Assembly: GCF_905171775.1 (NCBI RefSeq) | Contig: NC_053497.1 | Span: forward strand, 40,213,781-40,277,780 | Origin: Rana temporaria | Taxonomy: Eukaryota; Chordata; Amphibia; Anura; Ranidae | Length of the DNA: 64,000 nt | Reading direction: 5' to 3' | Shown: in pieces, positions 53,242 to 62,734 of the stretch | Layout of the letters: each line of letters opens with the position of its first letter | Numbering within the stretch: position 1 is the first letter of the stretch | Made by a program: the position numbers and the translations under genes | Notes under the pieces: model-generated | The model's input: the letters and a program-made list of their open reading frames with translations, nothing else | Database searches by the model: none | What the model was told of the DNA's origin: nothing

Positions 53242-53965
53242 GGGCCAGATTCACAAAGAGATACGACGGTGTATCTACAGATACACCATCGTATCTCTGA
53301 TTTTTACTGGTCCTATCTATGCACCTGATTCAAAGGAATCAGGTACGCATAGATAGGGCTGAGATCCGACAGTGTTACACTGTGTTACACTGTCGGATCT
53401 TTTTTTGGATTTAAAAATGGCGCCGGGGGCGTTCCTGCTGATTTACACTGAATAATATGTAAATCAGCGAGATACGCAAAATTCACTAACGTACGCGGAC
53501 CCGACGCTGTGTTCTTACGTCGTTTCCGTAGCGCGGTACCCGTCGTATACTTACCCCTGCTAAAAGCAGGGGTAAGTATTGTTAAGTATGGCCGTCGTTC
53601 CCGCGTCGAATTTGAAATTTCCTACATCGTTTGCGTACGCCGATTCACAAACACGCGCGTCGCAAGTCCCGCTCACGTCGCAACCACTGACGTCCTATTG
53701 ACGTCAGTGGGAGCAATGCACGCCGGGAAATTCCCCGGACGGCGCATGCGTATTTAAATCGGCGCGGGAGCGCGCCTGATTTAAATAGTACACTCCCCCA
53801 GCCGCGGAATTAGAATTCCGCCGGGGGAGTTAGGATCCGCCGTCGCAAGTTTGGAGGTAAGTGTGTTGTGAATTTGACACTTTCCTCACAAACTTGCGAG
53901 GGCGGATCTTAAAACACATAGGTTACACGGATCTAAAGATACGCTAACCTTTGTGAATCTGCCCC
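53242..53965 (-). mobile_element. foldback element, subfamily A, minus
   Basis: Ends GGGCCAGATTCACA and TGTGAATCTGCCCC, TAT on both sides (53239-53241, 53966-53968). Its interior is the inverse of 52450-53106 (GGCGCCGGGGGCGTTCCTGC and so on), so the two copies face each other across 135 bases. Confidence 0.85.
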
Positions 53966-53995
53966 TATATGTTTTTTTTTACAACTAGAAATATA

Positions 53996-54713
53996 GGGCC
54001 GGATTCAGATAGATTTGTCTATCTATCTGCCGCCGTAACTTATCTCAGATACGTTACGCCGCTGTAACTTTGGGCGCAAGTTCTGTATTTAGAAAGAACT
54101 TGCGCTCTTAGTTACGGCGGTGTAACGTATGTGTGGCGGCGTAAGCCCACCTAATTTAAATAGGGGTGTTGGGGGCGTGTTTTATAAAATTTTACTTGAC
54201 CCCGTGTTTTTCACGTTTTTTTTTAACCCCGTCCGTAAAATATCCCAGTGTGCATTGCTCAAATTACGTCGCAAGGACGTATTGGATTCGACGTGAACGT
54301 AAATGACGTACAGCCGTATTCGCGAACGACGTACAAATTTCAAAACTCGGCGCGGGAACGACGGCCATACTTAACAATAGCTACGCCTCATATAGCAGGG
54401 GTAACTATACGCTGAAAAAAGCCGAACGTAAACAACGTAAAAAAAATTCGCCGGCGGGACCTACGTTTCTGAATCGGCGTATCTAGCTCATTTGCATATT
54501 CCTTGCGTAACTATATGGAAGCGCCACCTAGCAGCCAGCATGATTATGCAGCCTAAGATACGACGGTGTAAGACACTTACACCAGTCGGATCTTAGGGAT
54601 ATCTATGCGTAACTGATTCTCTGAATCAGGCGCATAGATACGACCGACCGCACTCAGAGATACGACGGCGAATCAGGAGATACGCCGTCGTATTTCGTTT
54701 CTGAATCTGGCCC
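53996..54713. mobile_element. foldback element, GGGCCGGATTC end
   Basis: Ends GGGCCGGATTCAG and CTGAATCTGGCCC, ATA on both sides (53993-53995, 54714-54716). Shares ACTTAACAATAGC and TATAGCAGGGGTAACTATACGC text with 49553. Confidence 0.85.
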
Positions 54714-54778
54714 ATATTCTTCAGCCAGTAGATGATAGCGTTTATACATTTTTAACTCCATCTGTGGTTACACTCTAT

Positions 54779-55112
54779 GGCCCGGATTCAGATAGGAGTT
54801 ACGCCGGCGTATCTCCGGATACGCCGTCCTAACTCTGAGTGTGCGGGGTCGTATCTATGCGACTGATTCGTAGAATCAGTTACGCATAGATTTCCCTAAG
54901 ATCCGACCGGCGTAAGTCTCTTACACCGTCGTATCTTAGGCTGCATATTTACGCTGGCCGCTAGGTGGCGCTTCCGTCGATTTACGCAAGGAATATGCAA
55001 ATTAGGTAGATACGCCGATTCAGAAACGTACGTCCGCCCTGCGCATTTTTTTATGTCGTTTACGTTAGGCTTTTTCCGGCGTAAAGTTACCCCTGCTATA
55101 TGAGGCGATTCT
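54779..55112. mobile_element. foldback element, left half only
   Basis: Starts GGCCCGGATTCAG after TAT; hairpin TTACGCCGGCGTATC/GATACGCCG and GCGACTGATTCGTAGAATCAG are present. Breaks off after TTACCCCTGCTATATGAGG, about the middle of the consensus seen in the 53996 copy. Confidence 0.75.
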
Positions 55113-55630
55113 ACTGACAAAGCAATTCCTGGTAAGGCCACTATCTCCATAGAGTTTTTTTTATCTTCTTTTCATGTCTTGCTTGGGTCCTTCAAGTTCT
55201 CTTTGTTTTCATCCTATAATCTAAAAACATTCTGGTAAGCAGATTGGTCGCTCATAAGATTGACCCCAAAGTGTAGTCCAGCTGTTAAGCCCCTTTTATG
55301 ATTTTGAAAGTGAGAGAAGGTAGGTTGGGGTTACTATTCTAATTCAAACACACTCCCAGCACTTGAGTGCTAAAGAATATTGGTTTAGGTGCAATTTTAG
55401 TTTAATTGAAATTCATTTAATTCCAATCGTATATTTGTTTTCTAATGAATTCCAAACTTTCAGAACAATTCGAATTCGGATCGGACGAAAAAATTATCAA
55501 CAGATTCTAATTCTGTGTAAAGAATAGCTGGTTGGTAAGAAGTTGGCTACCGCATCCTTAACAACCAATGACTCATCAGCTGTCAGCGGGCTTCCCCACT
55601 GACACCTGAAATGTAAACAGGTGTATATGA
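55113..55630. other. no recognised feature
   Basis: AT-rich with GAATTCG words at 55430-55480. No gene. Confidence 0.4.
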
Positions 55631-55960
55631 GGGCAGCACAGTGGTATAGTGAGTAGCACTCTCGCCTAGCAGTAAAAAGGGTTGCTGGTTCGAATCCCGA
55701 CCACGACACTACCTGCCTGGAGTTTGCATCTTCTCCCTGTGCCTGCATGGGGTTCCTCCGGGTACTCTGGTTTCCTCCAACACTCCAAAGACATGCTGGT
55801 GGGTTAATTGGCTTCTGCCTAAATCGGCCCTAGTATATGAATGTGAGTTAGGGACCTTAGATTGTAAGCTCCTTGAGGAGCTTACATATACACTTTACAT
55901 TGTATATGTAAAGTGCTGCGTAAATTGACGGCGCTATTTAAGTACCTAAATAATAATAAC
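55631..55960 (+). mobile_element. V-SINE (tRNA-derived)
   Basis: Starts GGGCAGCACAGTGGTATAGTG with an A-box-like GGTATAGTGAGTAGC, and has B box GGTTCGAATCC at 55687-55697. The central domain (about 55717-55800) reads GTTTGCATCTTCTCCCTGTG, GGGTACTCTGGTTTCC, CTCCAAAGACATGCTGG, the V-SINE core shared by many vertebrates. It ends AATAATAATAAC. RNA polymerase III transcribed and mobilised by a partner LINE through its 3' tail (known of the family). The flanking duplication is not obvious. Confidence 0.9.
55687..55697 (+). promoter_or_regulatory. Pol III B box in SINE
   Basis: GGTTCGAATCC fits the internal promoter B box GWTCRANNC. Confidence 0.8.
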
Positions 55961-56167
55961 ATTCCCGCTAAACAGACTGACTCTCTCCATTTTTCATCAA
56001 GTGATGGGAAATGCAAAATTTTCAGTTTTCACTGGAACAGGCGACAGGGAGAAAGCTTCCAATGGGGACAATTTTTCTGGTGACAGTGGTCCAAAAGGGA
56101 ACTTCTCCTCACTGTAAATCTCCTCTTATTTACTGCAGTGTGTTCAAGACTAGAAGATAGTTTTGGC
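55961..56167. other. no recognised feature
   Basis: Short non-coding interval. Confidence 0.4.
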
Positions 56168-56288
56168 CAGTGGTAAAGTTTTAGGATGGGGGCGCCAGAC
56201 CCCGCCCTTCTGTTTTGCCCCTCCCATTTCTAATAAACCCCGTCCCTTATCGAAATCACCCACTCTGTCCCCTGTATTCTACTTGCTT
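56168..56288 (+). mobile_element. possible hAT left end
   Basis: CAGTGGTAAAGTTTTAGGATGGGGGCGCC has a hAT-like CAGTGG start and is followed by a minisatellite, as in other hAT elements here. No right end or duplication identified. Confidence 0.3.
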
Positions 56289-56468
56289 CTACCCATAGTG
56301 TTAGGAGTATACAGCACAGCATCCCAGGACAGAGTTTACAGCTCAGCCTCACAGGACAGAGTATACAGCTCAGCATTACAGATCAGGGTACACAGCTCAG
56401 CATTACAGATCAGGGTACACAGCTCAGCATTACAGATCAGGGTACACAGCTCAGCCTCACAGATCAGG
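56289..56468 (+). repeat. 27-bp minisatellite
   Basis: Units AGCTCAGCATTACAGATCAG + GGTACAC and CCTCACAGGACAGAGTATAC variants, about 6-7 copies. The frame reading VHSSALQIR is an artefact. Confidence 0.9.
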
Positions 56469-56500
56469 GAATGGAGGTACCTTCCACCATCACCACTACC

Positions 56501-56570
56501 TGCAGATATACATCATGTGTCCTGTTTACAGCTATATATACAGTAACAGGACAGATGATGTATATCTGCA
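56501..56570. repeat. hairpin-forming inverted repeat
   Basis: TGCAGATATACATCATGTGTCC (56501-56522) mirrors GGACAGATGATGTATATCTGCA (56549-56570). Confidence 0.8.
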
Positions 56571-56949
56571 TGGAGGAAGGTCTCTATATACAGGAAGGAA
56601 GAATGTGGGTGTATATAGCTGTATTCACTACACAGGACAGATGTACTCACAATTTGTGAGTGCTGCTTGATACCCCTTATTTTTACTGCTTGTAACTTAC
56701 TAATCAATGACACAATAATGGCAGAACCCTCTAATGTATGGAAATCTCAATAAACTTCAATATCACTACAATACCGGTCTCTGTGATATGTTTTTATTTA
56801 TTTTTTGAGAATAGCTTGGACGTGGTGCCCATGTGCCCTTATGGATGTGCGCCCACTGGATTTGACTATATGTATACGTTGCGGCAGTGGCAAAACATTT
56901 TTGGGGGGGCGCAAACAACCAAAAAAAAACCCCCCAAAAAAAACAATTG

Positions 56950-57476
56950 CAGCCTCACTGTGCCCATGAAACGCAGCCACTGTGCCATCATTTATGGCCA
57001 CTGTGCCCATAAATTGTCACCACTGTGCCATGCCATCAAACGCAGCCACTGTGCCATCAATTGTCGCCACTGTGCCCATTGTCACCACTGTGCAATGCCA
57101 TCAATCGCAGCCAATGTGCCATCAATTGTCGCCACTGTGCCATCAATTGTCGCCACTGTGCCATCAATTGTCACCACTGTGCCATGCCAAACGCAGCCAC
57201 TGTGCCATCAAACGCAGCCACTGTGCCATGCCATCAAATGCAGCCACTGTGCCATCAATTGTTACCACTGTGCCCATCAATTCTCGCCACTGTGCCCATC
57301 AATTGTTGCCACTGTGCCTATCAATTGTCACCATTGTGGCCCATCAATTGTCACCACTGTGCCCATCAATTGTCGCCACTGTGCCTATCAATTGTCACCA
57401 CTGAGCCCATCAATTGTAGCCACTGTGCCCATCAATTGTCGCCACTGTGCCCATCAATTGTCGCCACTGTGCCCTG
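56950..57476 (+). repeat. 22-bp minisatellite
   Basis: Units CATCAATTGTCGCCACTGTGCC and shorter CATCAAACGCAGCCACTGTGC. The 314-, 196- and 140-residue frames reading INCRHCA cycles arise from the array. Confidence 0.92.
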
Positions 57477-57838
57477 TAAAATGCTGCCAGATTGCCCCCC
57501 CCCCCCAGCATTTATCTTTCTGGAGTCAGCCATCCTCTTTCCACCGTCCCTCGATGTCTTCTCCTGCCCTCGATGTTCTTCAGCCGATCAGGTTACCGGT
57601 AACCAGAACCGGTGAACCTAATTGGCTGAGACGCCTGTCAGTGTTAGCCAGGGAACGCACCCCCCGTGCATCCCCTGGTTAACTATTAGGAAGCCAATTA
57701 CAGCCCTCAGGCTGTAATCGGAAAGCCTATCAGAGCCGCTGGCTCTGATAGGCACTTCCTAAGCCAACCAGCTGCCGTTATTCAGATATCCGGCGCTCAC
57801 CAGGGGGCCGGCCATCTGAATAGTGGGAGGCAGCAACA

Positions 57839-57878
57839 ATACATAGATTCATGCAATGCATGAATCTATGTATTGTAT
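57839..57878. repeat. perfect palindrome
   Basis: AATACATAGATTCATGCAAT mirrored by ATGCATGAATCTATGTATT: a 36-40-base hairpin with no loop mismatch. Confidence 0.85.
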
Positions 57879-57920
57879 TTCAGTGGCGGTGCAGGAGAGA
57901 GAGGGGGCGGCGCTCCTGCT

Positions 57921-59080
57921 TTACATGAGTGCTTGACCACATACAGTCACCTTTCCCGTTTTATCTCCACCAGATGGTGCATGTCAAGTAGGTTCCCAAA
58001 AATACAGTTGACACGTTACCACCAGCTCATTTCTTATTAATGATTAGAGAACAAAATAAGGATTTCACAAGGGCTTGTGTTGATGAGCAAATGAAGCTTG
58101 CTTTTCCTTCTAAGCTGATTCACTGCTTCAAGCTGCTTTTGCATTTTCATTGACTTGTATGGGGGGAGAGAATCAGTTCTGGCACAAACAAAAGCCCACT
58201 GACACAGGCCCTAAGGGTGTCAAAGAATCAACAATGATCAGCTACAAAACATTTTTTATACTATCCCAGCAACTGATCACGGTATAAGCTTTCGCCAACA
58301 CTGACAACCAATAGGCATCCAGTTGGATATTTTGGAATGATGTCTGGATGGTAAATGCATTAATACCAGGACCACATCGGTTCTTTTATCTAATCTCAGT
58401 TACCAGCACTTGCTCATTGTTGGAGTTTGCCATCCCTAACAATCATCCTCATCTGTCAGGTTAGCCAAATTATTTGAAGATGGGGCCACCAGCAGACAAG
58501 ATGGAAGCTGTCAGGCAGTCTGCTCTACCAACTTATGATCAATGCTCTGGATGTAAGCATTCACCCGATGCCATTGTTTTGTGTCCACACACTATTGTGT
58601 TGAATAGTTTTGGAACTTAATATTCCGAATTAGTTTAATTCTCTTGATCTGCTGTTGGAAGAGTTGATAAAATAATGCACTGCAATGTTCCACTCACAAC
58701 ACTTGGCTTTTCATATAAATAACATGTCAAGCTGTAAAAGAGAGCGAGAGCATGCAGGAAGGAGGTTCGGAATGGAGGGGTACATTGACACTCCCAAGGT
58801 GATTAGATTTCAGCTGGTGGTCCGATAAGGAGAATGTGGGGGAGTAATAGAAGAAAGCATTCCTATATCCTGACATGATCTACAACACTGACCACCGGAA
58901 ATGATCTCGGGAGGATATCAGAATATCACATAGTCCAGGCACTACAGCAATACACATATAGAAATTCTTCTCTTTGTTACAGATGTCAGCACTGCTCAAT
59001 ATACTCGTTCCAAGACTCCATCCACTCTGACGCTTTCCTGACAGGTTTCTCTTTTCTTGCAGAGCAAAAAACAATGATGG
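57921..59080. other. no recognised feature
   Basis: About 1.1 kb of ordinary non-coding sequence; no arrays, terminal repeats or convincing frames. This is the longest stretch without element signatures and could be the least altered host sequence here. Confidence 0.4.
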
Positions 59081-60330
59081 TGTATGTAGCGCTACCCCCG
59101 GAGGAGCCGCTGGTTAGATTTGGGATCTACTCTCAATAACTGATTCACCCCTTTTTAACTAGCTCGAACCCTCCCTTGGCACACCAGATAACTGCAAAAG
59201 TATTGTGACCCCTACTTGGTTGAGGCCACAATAGCACCCATGAAACATGCAAAACGGCAATTGCAATGATATTATTACCTTCTCCTGTAGGCGATTCCCA
59301 AGAGTAAACACATGTCACACAATTACTATATTCAAACCAAAGAATAACTTTACTGTGCATATGGTAAAGCAAATGAAAAGGGTTTGAATAGCATACTAAT
59401 TATACACAAGTAGTAACACACAATGACTCTGCAAGGGCCCTTGCGAGAGTCAGCAAGCAGTAAAAGAAATGGTTAAGCAGAATAAACTCTGTAATGAACT
59501 TTTAATGGTCTATGCTCGCGAGCTCCCCTAGTGGGCAGTCCTGCAGAACAGCTAATATTGAACTCTTTGCCAGGCCTGGCTTAAACAGCTCCCAAATGTC
59601 TCCTAGGGACAAATCTTTGTTGCGGCCGTTGGTGCACTTTTAGATTTGTAATCCAAGGGAGGTAAGTGAGAGAACAAATTTAGTCAACAAGGTGTAGCGA
59701 ATGCCAATACTAAATGAACTGATCGCTTGTCAGCATCAGTCAGTTCTGCAAGTTTAACTCCCAACCTACTAGGTCTTTCTGGTTCAGTCAGGGTTCAAAC
59801 ACGTGGCCCCAGCTTACAGGGTGACTCTAAGTTATCAACAAAAGGGGTGTTTGAGGTTTTGAGCATGTGCCCTCTCACCCAACAGGCCCGATCCGCCTGG
59901 ATTCTTCTCAAAGGCGCGCTGGTCAATCACTGCTCCGCAGCACGAGATCTCTGGTATCAGGTTCCCACTGTTTCAGTCGTCAGCTGGGTGGCTTCTCCGG
60001 TCTCTTGGCAGACGAGCTGGACACTCTTGGTCTTGCTTCCCTCCGGATGGTCAGTCTTCCAGTGGATCCAGACCCAGGCTTTAGGCCTAGCAGCACGGCT
60101 GTGCTGTTCTCCACAGCTCCGCAGAGGAGAAGATGCAGGTCCCGAGAGAGAGAAATCAGCCCCTCCCTGTCTTTAAATAACCTCCCCCATGAGTCTGTGC
60201 GGAGGTGTCACATGTTCCAATAAGGCAGGGCATTGTGGGAAGTGTAGTCTGTTTCTACTAAGAGTCAATGGAGTCCATATCTCCCGATACTTCCGATCCC
60301 ACAATGCATGGCTTCTAAAAAGGTGTGAAC

Positions 60331-61664
60331 TAGGGATGTCCCGATACCGATACTAGTATCGGTATCGGGACCGATACCGAGCATTTCCCCGAGTACTTGT
60401 ACTCGGGGAAATGCTCCCGATGCTTCACCCGATACTTGGGCGGGCAGAGGAGTTGCAAATCTTCTCTCCCCCATGGTCAGTGTTGTCTTCCCCTGTCCGT
60501 GCCGTTCTCTCTCCTCCCCTTCCCCCGTCCGTCCGTCCATCCGTGCAGTTCTTTCCCCCCCCCCCCCGTCCGTCCAGATCTCTCTCCGTCCGTGCAGTTT
60601 TCTCTGCATCCTCCCCCCCCCCCCCCGTGTCGTTCTCTCTCCCCCCCCCCGTCCGTCCAGATCTCTCTCCGTCCGTGCAGTTTTGTCTGCATCCCCCCCC
60701 CCCCGTCCGTGTCGTTCTCTCTCCCCCCCCCGTCCGTCCAGATCTCTCTCAGTCCGTGCAGTTTTCTCTGCATCCTCCCCCCCCGTCCGTGTCGTTCTCT
60801 CTCTCCCCCCCCCGTCCGTCCATCCATCCGTGCAGTTTTTCCCTCCCCCCGTCCAGATCTCTCTCCGTCCATCCGTGCAGTTCTTTCCTCCCCCCCCCGT
60901 CCAGAGCTCTCTCCTCGTCCATCCGTGCAGTTCTTTCCTCCCCCCCCCCCCGTCCAGATCTCTCTCCTCGTCCATCCGTGCAGTTTCCCCCCCCCCCCCC
61001 CTCCAGATCTCTCTCCGTCCGTCCGTGCATTTCTCTCTGCATCCCCCCCCCCGTCCGTGCCGCTCTCCCCCCTCAATCTGTCAGGGGGGAGAACGGAGGT
61101 AGGAGCCGCTAAGCCCGGCTCCTACTTTTTCCGAATGAACAGAGTCGGTGATCACCGACTCTGTCCATTCATATAACTGAGCATCGTAACCTCCTGTGTT
61201 TACGATGCTTCAGTTTATGAATGGAGGAGCTTCCCTCTATTCATTTCAGCTGAAGCTGCTGAGAAAGGGACAGGGGAATCTGTTTCCCTAGTCCTTTTCT
61301 CTGTCTTAAAGGGGAGATGCCAGAGGTCTGTTAAGACCCCTGATATCTCACCAAAGACCCCCTACAGGGCTGATTAAAAATAAAATAAAAAATTGCAATA
61401 AATATTAAAAAATAAATAAAAATTAAATGTAAAAAAATAAATAAAAAAAACACAATGACAATTCACCCCCCCCCTAAAATAAATAAATAAATAAAAATCA
61501 CTGTAAAAAAAAATAGTAAAAAAAAAAAAGTGAAAAAAATAAATAAATACTGCCACTGTCACATGACATTAAAAAAAGTATCGGTATTCGGTATCGGCGA
61601 GTACTTGAAAAAATGTATCGGTACTTGTACTCGGTCTCAAAAAAGTGGTATCGGGACAACCCTA
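60331..61664. mobile_element. hAT element with 8-bp duplication
   Basis: Left TAGGGATGTCCCGATACCG and right TCGGGACAACCCTA; GTGTGAAC stands at 60323-60330 and 61665-61672. Repeated CGATACCGATAC and GTATCGG near both ends. Interior carries a C-rich minisatellite and an A-rich 3' part; no transposase, so non-autonomous. The four overlapping 200-260-residue frames are artefacts of the array. Confidence 0.92.
60538..61072 (+). repeat. C-run minisatellite
   Basis: Units of roughly 60-75 bases: a C run of 7-15, GTCCGTCC, AGATCTCTCTCCGTCC, GTGCAGTT and CTCTGCATCC. Length variation is mostly in the C runs. The complementary strand is strongly G-run-rich. Confidence 0.9.
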
Positions 61665-61776
61665 GTGTGAACATGTATATACAAACACAGCTAGAGTTCA
61701 GTGGGGATTCACACTATATAGTTCATGATAGTGTGACCCCGCTACATGTAAAACCGATGAAGCTGACTGATGGTAA

Positions 61777-62108
61777 GTCGCACCTACACACCATTGGTTA
61801 AAAAAAACGATCGTGTCAGAACGCGGTGACGTAAAACACAGCGACGTGCTAAAAAAACGAAGTTCAGTGCTTCCAAGCATGCGTCGACTTGATTCTGAGC
61901 ATGCGTGGATTTTTAACCGATGGTTGTGCCTACTAATGATCGGTTTTGACCTATCGGTTAGGAATCCATCGGTTAAATTTAAAGCAAGTTTGCTTTTTTT
62001 TAACCAATGGTTAAACAACCTATGGGGCACACACACGATCGGTTTTGATAGATGAAAACGGTCCATCCGACCATTCTCATTGGTTTAACCTTTCGTGTGT
62101 ACGAGGCC
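61777..62108. mobile_element. Harbinger-like MITE
   Basis: Right end TTTCGTGTGTACGAGGCC then TTA; left part CACCTACACACCATTGG is eroded. The block GTGTCAGAACG...GCATGCGTCGACTTGATTCT matches 36504-36610. Confidence 0.6.
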
Positions 62109-62363
62109 TTAGACAAGTAAAATATGAGGTCTCTTGGGTTGCTATAAGACCTGAGCAAGCCGGGCAAAGTTTGGTTCACTGGGCATTTAATGAACATAGC
62201 ACTGAACCCAATTCATGTGTCTAGGAGACAAATCTATTTTTTTTCCAGACCTTTTTCAAGATTAATTCACAAATTTCACTACTGCCACTAATTGACAGAT
62301 CCCTGGTCAGCTTCTGTTCATAACCAAACTAGTCGAGAATCTTGGTCAAACATAGTCATTCCC
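62109..62363. other. short unassigned interval
   Basis: Non-coding spacer between two MITEs. Confidence 0.4.
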
Positions 62364-62366
62364 TAA

Positions 62367-62731
62367 GGCCCCTTTCAGACTGAGGTGCGGGCGGCGGCGG
62401 CGGTAAAGCGCTGTTATTTTTAAAGTTTTTGCAGAGGTATTCGTCCGCTAGTAGGGCGCTTTTAACCCCTGCTAGTGGCCGAAAAAGGTTTAAGACCACC
62501 ACTTTGCCGTCGGCACGGCCTTGCTGCCCATTCCTTTCAATGGGCAGGAGCGGTATACACTACTTTACTGCTCCAAAGATGCTGCTAGCAGAACTTTTTT
62601 TAGTGTCCTGCCAGCGCACCGATCCAGTGTAAAAGCCCTCGGACTTTTACACTGGAGTGAAAGAAGCGTCTCTTTCAGGACGTTTTGCAGGCGTTATAGT
62701 GCCTGAAAGGTGCCTCAATGTGAAAGGGATC
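62367..62731. mobile_element. Harbinger-like MITE, TAA duplication
   Basis: Left GGCCCCTTTCAGACTGAGG and right CTCAATGTGAAAGGGATC, inverted with mismatches, flanked by TAA at 62364-62366 and 62732-62734. Internal CAATGGGCAGGAGCGG and GGACTTTTACACTGGAG. The GGCCCC start echoes 10635. Confidence 0.75.
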
Positions 62732-62734
62732 TAA

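Larger units (their letters stand above)
56885..57920 (+). mobile_element. probable hAT carrier of 22-bp minisatellite
   Basis: CAGTGGCAAAACATTTTTGGGG with GGGGCGCAAAC is a frog hAT-like left end; the array follows, then a block with GGTTACCGGTAACCAG and a perfect palindrome at 57841-57877. The right terminus is not clear. Confidence 0.45.
59085..61746. mobile_element. solo LTR split by a hAT
   Basis: TGTAGCG at the left and CGCTACA at the right are inverted, with TGTA on both sides (59081-59084, 61747-61750), a 4-base duplication typical of LTR retroelements. Without the hAT and its duplication it is about 1,320 bases and has no protein-coding part, so it is a solo LTR left by recombination. 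AATAAA occurs at 59475-59480 on the plus strand; transcriptional direction is uncertain. The 149- and 118-residue frames near 59.7-60.2 kb show no domain. Confidence 0.75.

Noticed and set aside
55631..55705. Functional tRNA gene
   Set aside because: A and B boxes are present, but the sequence does not fold into a full cloverleaf and leads directly into the V-SINE core.
56738..57682. 314-residue frame with Cys/His-rich INCRHCA repeats resembling zinc fingers
   Set aside because: The peptide cycle is a translation of the 22-base minisatellite; no linker or finger spacing fits a zinc-finger protein, and the other frames are equally open.
60265..61176. Proline/serine-rich and glycine-rich frames of 200-260 residues on both strands
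   Set aside because: Artefacts of the C-run array inside a hAT element; frames overlap in every phase.
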